Of a DNA stretch of 42,746 nucleotides, positions 25,777-34,879 are shown piece by piece. Every line of letters starts with the position of its first letter. Positions within the stretch are counted from its first letter, which is position 1. Both the position numbers and the translations under genes were made by a program. The DNA is from Bryobacterales bacterium (GTDB lineage Bacteria > Acidobacteriota > Terriglobia > Bryobacterales > UBA6623): NCBI GenBank assembly GCA_028819255.1, contig JAPPMB010000123.1, positions 1 to 42,746 on the forward strand. Direction: 5' to 3'. The notes beneath the pieces are model-generated. The model searched no databases. It was not told where the DNA came from and saw only the letters and a program-made list of their open reading frames with translations.

Positions 25777-26270
25777 GTCTAGAAGACTGTACTCGATCGT
25801 GGTTCGGCTTGGATTCACGCCTTGGTGCCCAGCGGAATGCCCCGACACACCTGCGACAGGCGGCGGAACTGGAGGGGCGGATCCCAGAATCCAGGGACTT
25901 GAGGAGTCGCGCGGCACCGGACAATCGGCGCACGATGATCGAATTGTCGCGGATCGGCTTCGCGGTAGCGTCAGAAAGTTGGAAGTTGCCGCCGTCGAAA
26001 TGATTAGGCCCGGTTGAGGAGGGAATGCGGGAATCTGCGGTGCTGCGGTTAAGGTGAGCCGACCCTAGCAGCCTATCGGTAGTCGCTCACGGAAGGTGTC
26101 TCCCCGGAAGTTCGAGCCGAGGCCGGACCCGTTCGCACAGTCGGGGCCCCAGTGGTTCCCGTTGCGGCTAAGCGGCGCCGCTGCCGCCCTTCAGGGGCAT
26201 TCCTGGGGAAATCGCTCGGTGCGAAACATCTCAGGGGGCTAACCCCAATGCACGTTTGTTGACGGAAGTT
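25777..26270. other. No supported gene upstream of the metallohydrolase
   Basis: Short overlapping frames on both strands have no family signature. The region should carry the minus-strand promoter for the gene at 24108-25766, but I cannot place it. Confidence 0.4.
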
Positions 26271-27030
26271 GCATCCCCCGCCACGGACCGTTTCCGGCTC
26301 CTCCGCACTCGCGGCCGCCGCTCTGGCTCCCACCACCCGCCGCGCCTACGAGCGTGCACTCCGCCGGCTGGCTGCGTCGGTCGGCGACCGGCCCCTCGAT
26401 GACGCCTCCTAAGAGCACCTCGACGACGCCGGTCAAGCCGCGGCCTAGCGCTTCACCTGCGCGGCACCGAAGCCGCGCTCGCCGGCTTTCGTCGCTCCTG
26501 GCTCGGACGGGGCCGGGGCCAGGCCGACGCCGACGGCAGCCTCTCGGGCGTTCGCGACGCGGCCGTCATCGCCGTCATATCCGATGCGCTCCTCCGCATC
26601 TCCGAACTGGCCGCCCTGTGGACCAGCGACCTGTCTGTTAACGACGACGGCAGCGCCACAGTCACCGTACGCCGCTCCAAGACCGACCAGACTGGCGAGG
26701 CCGCCGAACTCTACCTCGGCCCCCGACCGCCGCCGACAGGCTCCGCAATTGGACGCACACCGCCAGCATCCGCGCCGGGCCCCTCTTCCGCCGCGGCGGC
26801 CACCTTGGCCCCGGACCTCTGCATCCCTCCAGCATTGCAGCCCTCATCGCCAGACGTGCCGCCGCGGTTCGAATCCAAGGCTCCCCGCGCGGTCACTCCC
26901 TCCGCGTCGGCTCCGGCTAGTCCCTTGTCCGCGCCGGCGCCACACTTCCCGAGATTCAGCAGGATGGCCGGTGGGCCTCCAGGCGCGGCACTGCCCGACT
27001 CCGCTATCAGGCCAACTCCCAACCCCGGAA
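26271..27030 (+). pseudogene. Tyrosine recombinase/integrase pseudogene
   Basis: A nearly full-length XerD-like integrase broken by several lesions. The N-terminal core-binding domain reads 'APTTRRAYERALRRL' and 'DRPLDD', followed by TAA at 26410 and TAG at 26446. After a frameshift near 26460 the frame continues 'AGFRRSWLGRGRGQADA', 'RDAAVIAVISDALLRISEL' and 'VTVRRSKTDQTGEAAELYL' (box-I Arg and the Lys strand). A second shift near 26725 leads to 'GPLFRRGGHLGPG' and 'GHSLRVGS' (box-II H-x-x-R), a TAG at 26918-26920, then 'SLVRAGATLPEIQQDGRW' and the 'RLRY' tail. At least two shifts and three stops make it clearly dead. It marks an old integration event between the two exported-hydrolase regions. 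Confidence 0.85.
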
Positions 27031-27752
27031 TCCGAATCCAGATACGAGGGGACAATCGCGTGTCCGGCATCGGGAGGGCCCAGATTGTTGACGCTGCCGA
27101 CGCCCGTGCCGAGTCCGGTGCCGTGGCCGCCAGCCCGACGAGCACAATGGCGTGTCCGCTACTGACGTGCCCCTCAGCCCCAGTCTCCGCCACCGGCCAT
27201 TCCGACCGGATTCGTCATCAGCGTGTCTTGGAAGCCCGCAGAGCGCTGGCTGGCGCTTCTGTCTTGCCGGAAAACGGCTCCTGAGGCCGTCTGTAACCGC
27301 TTGTGGATTGATACAAGCAGGATTCAAGTGATCAATTGGGCTGTGAACTGGCAGGCAGATCCTCGAAGCCGGCAGGAAGCGCGTTCTGCCCGCCTCTGCG
27401 CGGCGGAGAGTTCTCTCGTTTGACTGCCAGACTTGGAGGCGCAGTGAACTGGGGAACGGGCCATTCCGACGCCCGGGCAGCCACCGGTGACATAACCCGT
27501 CGAGGTCACCGGGGCTGGGAGAGGCCCCGGGCCAGACCAGACTGGCGACGAACATCTCGTCGCATGCTGGCCAAAGGAACCTGTTGAAAGGGACGCGGAG
27601 CTCAGATCCAGGCAGTTCAACAGCCCCACTGTCGGTGCCTCTTGCTGCCCGACCGAGGTCGGCCTTGACGTTCGACCAAAATTCCGGCGGCTCAGCCGAT
27701 GCGTGCGGGTCCGTCTGGCGACATGTTTCCTGCCCGATGCGGCGCTCGCATC
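27031..27752. other. No supported gene
   Basis: A minus-strand frame of 252 codons spans this region (27007-27765), but it overlaps the recombinase relic, has Arg/Cys/Trp-rich random-looking composition and no motif. I regard it as non-coding. No terminator with a clear T-run was found after the enolase-superfamily gene that ends at 27753. Confidence 0.45.
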
Positions 27753-29006
27753 CTAACCCCACCACTCCTCACCCTCGGCGAGGTGCGCCTTGACGACATC
27801 GGGATCGAGCTCGATGCCGAGCCCGGGCCTGTCAGGGACTTCCACGAATCCGTCCTTTGACAGGGGGCCGTCATGCACGATGACGTCGTCCATCCAGCCA
27901 CCGTCGAAGAACACCGTTTCGCATGCGAAGTAGTCGCGGACCGTTGAGGCCCAGTGGACGGTCGCCATGCCGTTCACAATGCTGCCGGTGTTGTGGTTCG
28001 CCATCGGCAGGAAATACAGGTCGGCGAGATCGGCCATGCGCTTGTTCTCGAGAAAGCCGCCCGAGTTGCGGAGGTCCGGGTGCAGAATGTCGATCGCGGC
28101 GTTGATGACGAACGGCAGCGCTTCGGCCCGGCGCATCCAGTTCTCCCCCGTGCAGATGGGCACAGGGGACATCTCGGCCAGCCGCCTCCAGCTCTCCGAA
28201 TACGCCACTGGAAGCGGGTCTTCCAGAAAGCCCGGCTTGACGTCGGCCAGGGCGTTCGCCATGTCGATCGAGCTGCGCAAGTCGAACTCCCAGTGGCAGC
28301 CGATCAGGATGTCGTGCTCGAATCCGAGCGCCTCACGACAGTTCTCGAACCCCTCGCGCAGCCGCCGCAGTTCCGCGCTTGAGAGCATCCGATTGGACGG
28401 ATCGCGGCCCGGATCAATGCCTGGAGCGTTCCGCAGCGGGCCGAACTTGTGCATGTTGATGCCGAAAGGACTCTCCTTCACCTTCTGCGCCCAGTCCCGC
28501 AGCACTGACTTGTCGAAGAAGTCGTCCGGGTGGGAGTGGTCGTAGAGGCGAACCCTGTCGCGGAACTTCCCGCCCAGCAGCTTGTACGTGGGCACGTCGA
28601 GCAGCTTGCCGGCGAGGTCCCAGAGAGCCATTTCGATGCCGCTCATCGCCCGCTGCTGCGCGTGGGCGCTACCGTCCGTGTAACGGTATCCCGTGTAGAG
28701 ACGGTCGATCTGCAGGGGATCCTCGCCGACGAACAGCCCCTTCACGCCCTGAATCTCCGCTCTGATTCCAAGACCGGGTGAGCCATAGGCCTCGGCGAAA
28801 CCGTGAACACCGGCGTCGGTGTCCACACGGACCAGCGTGTAGGTTCGCGGCCCCTGCAGCACCATGGTCCTGATGTCGGTGATCCGGACCTTGCCAAGGT
28901 CCGCCGCCCGGAGCCGACGAAAACCGGCCAGCCACGCGGGAACCGCAGTTCCCGCCATCGAGGAGAGAAAGGTGCGGCGCGTGAGATGGCTCATGTCGGC
29001 CGCCAT
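27753..29006 (-). CDS. Mandelate racemase/muconate lactonizing enzyme family protein
   Basis: Enolase-superfamily enzyme of 417 aa (413 if the second ATG, at 28994, is used). The N-terminus has a Tat-type signal, 'SHLTRRTFLSSMAGTAVP', so it is probably exported folded. A capping domain, including 'GWRVDTDAGV'-like strands and 'AMSGIEMALWDLAGKLL', precedes the barrel. Barrel residues include the Asp/Glu metal ligands in 'HWEFDLRSS', 'GFLEDPLP' and 'CTGENW', and a late 'MANHNTGSI' His typical of MR-type acid sugar dehydratases and racemases. The expected Lys acid/base pair is not obvious. Likely substrate: a sugar acid or similar carboxylate. The sequence just upstream is a degraded DUF3604 tail, showing that a DUF3604 gene once preceded it. 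Confidence 0.88.
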   Translation of the reverse strand: MAADMSHLTRRTFLSSMAGTAVPAWLAGFRRLRAADLGKVRITDIRTMVLQGPRTYTLVRVDTDAGVHGFAEAYGSPGLGIRAEIQGVKGLFVGEDPLQIDRLYTGYRYTDGSAHAQQRAMSGIEMALWDLAGKLLDVPTYKLLGGKFRDRVRLYDHSHPDDFFDKSVLRDWAQKVKESPFGINMHKFGPLRNAPGIDPGRDPSNRMLSSAELRRLREGFENCREALGFEHDILIGCHWEFDLRSSIDMANALADVKPGFLEDPLPVAYSESWRRLAEMSPVPICTGENWMRRAEALPFVINAAIDILHPDLRNSGGFLENKRMADLADLYFLPMANHNTGSIVNGMATVHWASTVRDYFACETVFFDGGWMDDVIVHDGPLSKDGFVEVPDRPGLGIELDPDVVKAHLAEGEEWWG

Positions 29007-29165
29007 TATATGCAGCGGCCTGGACGCGCGGGGATGCGTCTGGCGTGACCCTTCGGCCCCGACCCGGATCGGCGATTACCACGCCATGGCCCCGTCCAAC
29101 TGCTTCACACGAACGTGGTAATCTTCCCGTCCTGCGACTCCGTGGTCGGCCAACTCGATGCTTCT
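28920..29165. repeat. Duplicated DUF3604-enolase junction, copy A
   Basis: About 245 nt that align with 31995-32238 at roughly three-quarters identity by eye, with the best-preserved blocks around the enolase start and around the DUF3604 terminal Lys-Gln-Leu-Asp-Gly-Ala region. In this copy the enolase gene is intact and the DUF3604 end is broken. Confidence 0.8.
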
Positions 29166-29215
29166 CCGAGGTGCAGCGAAACGGAGCGCATGGCCGGTCG
29201 GCGCGCACTTTCCGC
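29045..29215 (-). pseudogene. DUF3604 C-terminal remnant
   Basis: The minus strand encodes 'LADHGVAGREDYHVRVKQLD' then 'GAMAW' and a TAA. The intact DUF3604 protein at 32113 has 'VDHGDARHGDYYYVRVKQLD', 'GAMAW' and then 12 more residues. After the TAA the same frame still encodes 'SPIRVGAEGSR', matching the intact tail 'SPIWVGGEESR', so a Ser codon became a stop. Sequence further upstream is not recognisable as DUF3604. Between this relic and the SGNH hydrolase start (29216-29459) I see nothing else. Confidence 0.8.
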
Positions 29216-29459
29216 TGTCGCCACAACGAGCGGACACCGCTGGAAGGCGAGGGCGATACGGAGGTTGAGTAGTGCGATCTCTCAATAACCTTGGTGAGGG
29301 CGGCAGCCTAGTCGGCGACCCAGACCGCCGCGGAGCGTCTTGCCGCCATCCTGGAGAGCGGCCGGAGAGCCGCGCTCCCCGGCGCCAAGGCCGACGCCGG
29401 GGAGTTGTTCTCCGGAGCCGGCGATGAGGTTCGGTGGCACGGTGAGTGAGAATGTGATC

Positions 29460-30191
29460 ATGTCATTCCAAGCCGTGCCGAACAAGAGTTCTGACTTGAG
29501 AGCTGCCCGTTCTCTGGGCCGCATCGCCGTAGGTGCCGTCCTGTTTGCCATGGCCGCCACTGGCCAACAGGCCCCGAGGCCCGAGTTCGCGGCTATCGCC
29601 GATCAGCCGGACCTCCCGCGAGTGCTGGTCATTGGAGATTCCATTTCAATCGGCTACACCCTTCCCTTGCGTGCCGCACTCGACGGAATCGCCAACGTGC
29701 ATCGCCCGCCAGAGAACTGCGCACACACCTGGAAGGGTCTTGATGCCATCGAACGGTGGCTTGGGGAAGGAGAGTGGGACCTCATCCACTTCAACTGGGG
29801 TCTGCATGACCTCAAGTTCGTCGATGCGCAAGGGAAGCTCGCCCTTCCGTCCGAGGGCAAGCAGGTCAGCACTGTGGAGGAGTACACTGCGAATCTGGAA
29901 AAGTTGGTCCGAAGGCTCAAACAGACAGGCGCCAAACTGATTTGGAGACCCACTACGCCGGTGCCAGAAGGGGCTCAGGGGCGTGTTCCATCGGACTTGC
30001 CCAGGTACAACGCGGCTGCGCGGGAGGTGGTCGAGCGGCACGGAATCGAAATCGATGAGATGAATTCCTTTATCAGGGATCGGAACATCCCGCACATTCG
30101 GCCCGACAACGTGCATTTCTCAAGGGACTCGTCAGCGTTGCTGGCCGGGAACACCGCCGAATTGATCCGCCGGAAGCTGAAGTCCGACTGA
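29460..30191 (+). CDS. SGNH/GDSL-family hydrolase, exported
   Basis: A 243-aa esterase-like protein of the SGNH superfamily. Block I 'VLVIGDSISIGYT' holds the catalytic Ser, 'IHFNWGLHDLK' is the Asn block, and 'RPDNVHFS' holds the Asp-x-x-His pair of block V. A signal peptide precedes it (hydrophobic 'IAVGAVLFAMAATGQ'). ATG 29460 is chosen because it gives a compact signal sequence; ATG 29424 is also in frame. It stands alone on the plus strand, converging with the ceramidase-like gene. The likely role is deacylation of an extracellular ester; the substrate cannot be told. Confidence 0.88.
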   Translation: MSFQAVPNKSSDLRAARSLGRIAVGAVLFAMAATGQQAPRPEFAAIADQPDLPRVLVIGDSISIGYTLPLRAALDGIANVHRPPENCAHTWKGLDAIERWLGEGEWDLIHFNWGLHDLKFVDAQGKLALPSEGKQVSTVEEYTANLEKLVRRLKQTGAKLIWRPTTPVPEGAQGRVPSDLPRYNAAAREVVERHGIEIDEMNSFIRDRNIPHIRPDNVHFSRDSSALLAGNTAELIRRKLKSD

Positions 30192-30338
30192 TTGCAAACG
30201 GTTTCTGGGCTCCGACCGGGGCAAGTCCGGCAACGCGCCACCTCGAGTGCCACTCTCCCAGGCACGGGAGATGCTCCCGATTTCACCTGAGGCGCTCGAA
30301 CGGCTGGGCTACCGGGGGGCGACTCGGCCGTACCGGGA

Positions 30339-31799
30339 TCATCGACTGCTTCTGGCGAGTCGGCGAAGGGATGTCAGCAGCTGTTCCTCGATCCTCTCTG
30401 ACGCCCGGGTCTCGACTTGGCTCGTGCCGAGCCAAGTCTCGTAACCTCCCAGCGCGTGATGTTGCGGGGTCGGCAAGTATCCTTCGGCACCGTTCGCAAG
30501 GCTGATGACGAACGTGCGTGGCAGAGGACTGGAGCGCTTGATGGCCAGCCCAGTCTCGACGAATGTCTCGAACGGCAGCGCGACAATGCCCAAGTCGCCA
30601 ATGCGGATGGCTTGCAAGACCACGGAGACATCGTCCGGGCCGTCATGCAGGTCGATCGCCCGCTGGGCGTAGATGTGACGTCTGGTGAGTTCGGACGGGG
30701 AGACGTCCCGGACGAGAGCCCTCGACTGCTCCAGGATATTGCGCGTGGGCTTGCGTCGCGCCAACGTCAGCTCGGTCTGCTCCATTGCGATTGCGGCCTC
30801 GCGTGCGTACTCGATCCCGCCGTACGCTTGAGCCACGGCGTCCGCAAGCTTGCCCGCCACGGCGCGAACCTGCTCGAAGGGTTCCTTCCGCGTTCGCGGC
30901 TTCGAGAAATCGATGTTGTTGATATTCCCGCTCGTCCCGTTGGAAAGCATGCCGACAAAACGGTCGCCGGCATTGAGGTGCGCCGCGACCGTGCGAGAGA
31001 ATTCGCCGAAGTAGTCTGCCGACACCATCCCCTCTGTAATGTTCCCGACATAGTGCAGGGAGTAATTCGCCAGGACGGCAAGCGGCTTCCCCGCGACTGA
31101 CCTTATCGAGAGCGCGACGGCTTCAGCGTCTACCGGCCCCGATGGCTCGACGAGGTCAGGGCTGGCGGCGGGCGGGTTCATCCGCACTCGGTCGGTTGTG
31201 CCGCCGAACGGGTCCGGAGGTATCGTTCCCTCCTTCATGAACCAGCGCCGGTTGAACACCTCGTCTGCGAGCTCGATGCTGGCCCATCCGAGTTCAGCGG
31301 GCTCCAGTCTCTCGAACGCCTTGGAGATTGACGCGGCGATGCCGTCAATCAGCTGGCGGGAATACCGCTCTTCGTTCTGCACGTTTGCGGCTGGTTCGGG
31401 ACCGCGCAGCCCAACTCCCGGGGCCGGAGGCGGGGCCGTGTGAGTGTGAGTCGCGGCGATCAGCATGCGGTCAGCCCGGATGCCCGTCTCCACTTGAGCT
31501 TGGCGCTTGGCTTCGTCGAGAATCTCCCTGGGGATGTAGCAGCTGTCCACGATGGCAATCGCAACCATCTCGGTGCCGTCGGCCAACACCAGTGCTCTGG
31601 AGTTCAGCGCGTCATGGGCTCCGGTTGCGGGCCTGTACCGGAATGAACCGATCAGCGGGAGGGGCCAGTCTCGCGGTGTGATATCTACAGCCGACGCGCC
31701 GGCTTGGAGTGCCGGGCGGCTCTCGATGGCGCAAGAAGGGGAGGCAAGCGCGATCCATCCGGCGATGATCGCTGCGAGCAACAGTTCAAGATTCCTCAT
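30339..31799 (-). CDS. Neutral/alkaline ceramidase-like exported hydrolase
   Basis: A 486-aa protein with the N-terminal domain of neutral/alkaline non-lysosomal ceramidases. Signal peptide at residues 1-24. 'AGASAVDITP' opens the domain; 'AATHTHTAPPP' and 'NYSLHYVGN' supply the zinc-binding His residues, and 'GMLSNGTSGNINNIDF' is the conserved nucleophile-region block of the family. Bacterial members with this short form are often exported amidases of unknown substrate rather than true ceramidases. ATG 31799 gives a clean signal peptide. The neighbours are other exported hydrolases, fitting a catabolic region. Confidence 0.87.
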   Translation of the reverse strand: MRNLELLLAAIIAGWIALASPSCAIESRPALQAGASAVDITPRDWPLPLIGSFRYRPATGAHDALNSRALVLADGTEMVAIAIVDSCYIPREILDEAKRQAQVETGIRADRMLIAATHTHTAPPPAPGVGLRGPEPAANVQNEERYSRQLIDGIAASISKAFERLEPAELGWASIELADEVFNRRWFMKEGTIPPDPFGGTTDRVRMNPPAASPDLVEPSGPVDAEAVALSIRSVAGKPLAVLANYSLHYVGNITEGMVSADYFGEFSRTVAAHLNAGDRFVGMLSNGTSGNINNIDFSKPRTRKEPFEQVRAVAGKLADAVAQAYGGIEYAREAAIAMEQTELTLARRKPTRNILEQSRALVRDVSPSELTRRHIYAQRAIDLHDGPDDVSVVLQAIRIGDLGIVALPFETFVETGLAIKRSSPLPRTFVISLANGAEGYLPTPQHHALGGYETWLGTSQVETRASERIEEQLLTSLRRLARSSR

Positions 31800-31990
31800 C
31801 GGCTCTTGTTCTCCAAGACCGGAGCAGCCGCCAGTGGACGGTGCTTGTCATCAGGGCGGCCGGGTCCGGGCAGGGCGAGGCTCTCCAGCCGTGTTGCTGA
31901 CAACGCTACCAAACGCCTGTGAGTTCCGCCGATTGATTCGTGCGGGGCACGCTCATGCTCAGGGTGGGCGACCCAGCTTGAATTCAACCT

Positions 31991-32068
31991 TGAAGAACCG
32001 GCCAGCCAAGCGGGAACCGCGGTTCCGGCCAGCGAGGCTAGAAACGCGCGGCGCATGAGATGGCTCAT
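31991..32068 (-). pseudogene. N-terminal remnant of an enolase-superfamily gene
   Basis: The minus strand from ATG 32068 encodes 'SHLMRRAFLASLAGTAVP' and 'AWLAG', nearly identical to the Tat signal of the intact enolase-superfamily gene at 27753-29006, and then loses similarity. Only ~26 codons survive. It lies just after the stop of the intact DUF3604 gene, the arrangement expected from the other copy. The rest of 31800-32112 holds nothing recognisable. Confidence 0.8.
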
Positions 32069-32238
32069 GTCGGCCGCCATTATGGAAGCGGTACAGACCC
32101 TCGGGGACGCGTCTAGCGCGACTCCTCGCCCCCGACCCAGATCGGCGATGACCACGCCATGGCCCCGTCGAGCTGCTTGACACGAACGTAGTAGTAGTCT
32201 CCGTGTCTCGCATCTCCGTGGTCGACGAACTCGAAGTC
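31995..32238. repeat. Duplicated DUF3604-enolase junction, copy B
   Basis: Partner of 28920-29165 in the same orientation, about 3.1 kb apart. Here the DUF3604 3' end is intact and the enolase gene is reduced to its signal peptide. The two copies are thus reciprocally degraded. Confidence 0.8.
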
Positions 32239-34743
32239 GCAGTCGAGCGGACGGTCGTCCGCAATCAGCTGGAGCGCGACCCGGTCGGAATCCGGTTCCG
32301 CCGGCAGTTTCCGTTCAATCAGACCGTCCCGCAGATCTGAGAAACGCAACCCGACAGTCTGCGCAGGGAACGTTCGGTAGCCTCGAACGTGGATCGGCGC
32401 CTTGCCGAATTCGCTGCCCTCGTCGAGGTCGAGGACGATCTCGGTCGAGGGACTCGCCCCTTCGAGATCGAGCAGGACCGAATCGGCCCGCCCCCGAGTG
32501 ACGGTGCGAAACAGGATCCGGTCTCCGTCGCGCTCCCAGCTCTCAAGGTGGCGGTTCTCGATTCGGGGGGCCCGGAAGCCTTTAAATTCGGCGCCCTGAA
32601 CCTCGATCGTGCCGCTCCATCTGCGAACGCCACGTGGACTGTCGCGGATGAAGGGCTCCGTGGAGGACTCGAACGAGACCTGGGCCGTCACTCGACCGCC
32701 GAGACTCGCCTTGACTGGACGCATGCGATAAACCTCGTCGCCGTTCCGGACCACAGCGACCTCGGAGATGGGGGCCGTTCCCATAACGCGGGCTCGCAGC
32801 CTGCGGTCCTTGCTGTAGGCGATCCTCCGGCCCATCGGCTCCCCGTTCAGTTCAAGGTCGACGATGATGCGGTCAGCTGTTGTGGTGGCGTAGACTCGCC
32901 GCCGCTTCAGAGCATCGAAGATGGCGTCTCCCGTCTTCTCACTTGCCATCGCGGCGGCCAGTCCTCCGAACTGCGACATTCCGCGGGCCCTTGTGCCGGT
33001 GTAGCCGGGATGCGTGCGATGGTCGTCCGAGGCGGCCAGAAACCCGACCTGGTGGCCATTCCGCAGGTAGTAGTTGCCGAACCACTCGAACGTACCGTGC
33101 ATCGACATGATCTCTACGACCGTCTCCATGTCAGCATCGCTGTTGCGCCAGTCCCCGGGCTGATGGGCGTGAGGGATGATCAGCACGTCGTTCGTGTCGT
33201 ATCGTTCCCGCAGGCCCTGATACAACGCGGTGAGGTTGGGTGCCTGCTGGGCGTCAATGCGGTCCTCGAAAGGCCGGCGATAAAAGACGTTGTGATGGCC
33301 GCCGAACCGTCGCTGGACGGTCCACTCATAGCCAAGGAAGGGCACGAACCTTCCCGGTTCGCCGTACGCGCTGACGGCCTCCCGCACCCTCTCCCATTCG
33401 AGGTCGTCCATCGCGGTGTCGTGGTCGGACATTCCGTAGAAGTCGAGCCACGCGTCGTCCCGCGCATAACGGAAGGCCGCATCGACCGAACCCTGACCTT
33501 CCGCCAGGCCCGCATGAGAGTGCGTTTCCCCCCAGAAGACGCGATGCGGCGGATTGCGCCGGACCCAGACCGGATTGCTGGTGCCGTAGATCCGGCCGTC
33601 TGCCGTCCGGATGCCGAAACGGTAAACCCCCTCGTCGTTCAGGCGCACATCCTCGAGGACGTTCAGCGCCGGGCCGCCGGCCGGAATGGCCCGGAACGGG
33701 CGGTCGTTCAGCGTGACAATGTAGGCGGGGATGCTTCCGGTCGCGCGGTTGAAGTTCCCGTCCTCGCTGCGGACAGCCAGTTCGAAGGCCTCACCGGGTT
33801 CGACCACCGAGGGCGCGAACGCCACCGCCCTGGCGGCTTCGCCCCCAACAACCCGAAACGACGGCCAGTCATGTGCCGGATACCTGCCGTCGCCTGAGTG
33901 ATCGACATAGACGGGCACCACCGTCCGGTCATTCTCGTAGGTGTGAATGTGCCATCCGCGGCCTCCGCCCGCCCTGTCACCGAGAACGAGCGTGAATGTC
34001 TCGCCCTCAGAAAGCTCTCCGTGTTCGAGCTGGAAGGCCGGTCGCGCGCCAACGGCACTGTATCGCTCAGGACCCCTCGGTATCTCTACCCTTGCGAATC
34101 GGACATCTGGCCTCGATGAACTGATGGTGACGTAGCCATCCCCAGGAGCGTCATTCTGCAGATCCCCCCGGTCCCACTGGGAATTGCGCCCCACGACAAC
34201 CCTGGCCCCGGGCTTGAGCGCAAGGCCGCCGACGGTGTAGGTCAGCTCGACAGTGATCCACGAGTCCGCCGTGAACGACCCACTCGAGCCAAGCGCAAAC
34301 TGGCCCAGCGCGTCGGGCCGCTCGTCCTTGAGTCGCATCTCCCCGATGACCTGATCGAACTTGGCGTCGGCAAAGACGGCTCGTCCGTCCGGGCGCTGGG
34401 CCAGAGACACCTGGGGCTGACGCCCTTCCCGCCTGGCCTCGACAAGCTCCCGGAAGGCGGACTGCAGGATTCCTGTGGCGCGGTCCGGGAGCGGCCCGCC
34501 GGCAAGAGCGTAATCGTTGATCCAGCGCCAGAGCAGCGGAGTCCTCTCGGCCAGATTCGATCCGTTGGTCGGAATTCGCGCGGCGTCGGCCTTCAGCGCC
34601 TCGACATTTGCCCGAGCCTCGGCCGACATGTAGTCGTCCGCCTGGCTGCGTTGGGCCCAGGCGGACTGCACTACGAGGGCCAGAGCCATCGCCAAGCCCA
34701 ATGTCTGCACGTAGGAATCTCTGAATCGAGAGGCTGAGCGCAT
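32113..34743 (-). CDS. DUF3604 exported PHP-like protein
   Basis: An 876-aa protein of the DUF3604 family. Signal peptide at residues 1-30. The central part shows PHP-type metal-binding motifs in order: 'FWGETHSHAGLAEGQGS', 'YGMSDHD', 'IIPHAHQPGDW' and 'FLAASDDHR'. The N-terminal ~390 residues and the C-terminal ~200 look like beta-rich accessory domains. The catalytic reaction of the family is not established; the fold suggests phosphoester or related hydrolysis at metal centres. AGGTG sits just upstream of ATG 34743. A relic of an enolase-superfamily gene lies immediately downstream, so an ancestral DUF3604-enolase operon is likely. Confidence 0.92.
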   Translation of the reverse strand: MRSASRFRDSYVQTLGLAMALALVVQSAWAQRSQADDYMSAEARANVEALKADAARIPTNGSNLAERTPLLWRWINDYALAGGPLPDRATGILQSAFRELVEARREGRQPQVSLAQRPDGRAVFADAKFDQVIGEMRLKDERPDALGQFALGSSGSFTADSWITVELTYTVGGLALKPGARVVVGRNSQWDRGDLQNDAPGDGYVTISSSRPDVRFARVEIPRGPERYSAVGARPAFQLEHGELSEGETFTLVLGDRAGGGRGWHIHTYENDRTVVPVYVDHSGDGRYPAHDWPSFRVVGGEAARAVAFAPSVVEPGEAFELAVRSEDGNFNRATGSIPAYIVTLNDRPFRAIPAGGPALNVLEDVRLNDEGVYRFGIRTADGRIYGTSNPVWVRRNPPHRVFWGETHSHAGLAEGQGSVDAAFRYARDDAWLDFYGMSDHDTAMDDLEWERVREAVSAYGEPGRFVPFLGYEWTVQRRFGGHHNVFYRRPFEDRIDAQQAPNLTALYQGLRERYDTNDVLIIPHAHQPGDWRNSDADMETVVEIMSMHGTFEWFGNYYLRNGHQVGFLAASDDHRTHPGYTGTRARGMSQFGGLAAAMASEKTGDAIFDALKRRRVYATTTADRIIVDLELNGEPMGRRIAYSKDRRLRARVMGTAPISEVAVVRNGDEVYRMRPVKASLGGRVTAQVSFESSTEPFIRDSPRGVRRWSGTIEVQGAEFKGFRAPRIENRHLESWERDGDRILFRTVTRGRADSVLLDLEGASPSTEIVLDLDEGSEFGKAPIHVRGYRTFPAQTVGLRFSDLRDGLIERKLPAEPDSDRVALQLIADDRPLDCDFEFVDHGDARHGDYYYVRVKQLDGAMAWSSPIWVGGEESR

Positions 34744-34879
34744 GCCTCACCTGGAACCGGATGACAGGACCAGCATCACGGTAACAGGAAGGCACTCGAA
34801 GCGGCAGTGCCCCAAGTAACCGGAAAGCAGGCGACTGGCGCGATCCGCGCAGCAGCGGAGGAGAGAACTTCGGTGTCGA

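Noticed and set aside
27007..27765. A 252-codon minus-strand frame
   Set aside because: It overlaps the integrase relic, has random-looking composition and no motif or ribosome binding site.
32389..33897. A 502-codon open frame on the plus strand
   Set aside because: It is fully antisense to the DUF3604 gene, whose metal-binding motifs are intact; the plus-strand product has no recognisable family and reflects high GC.
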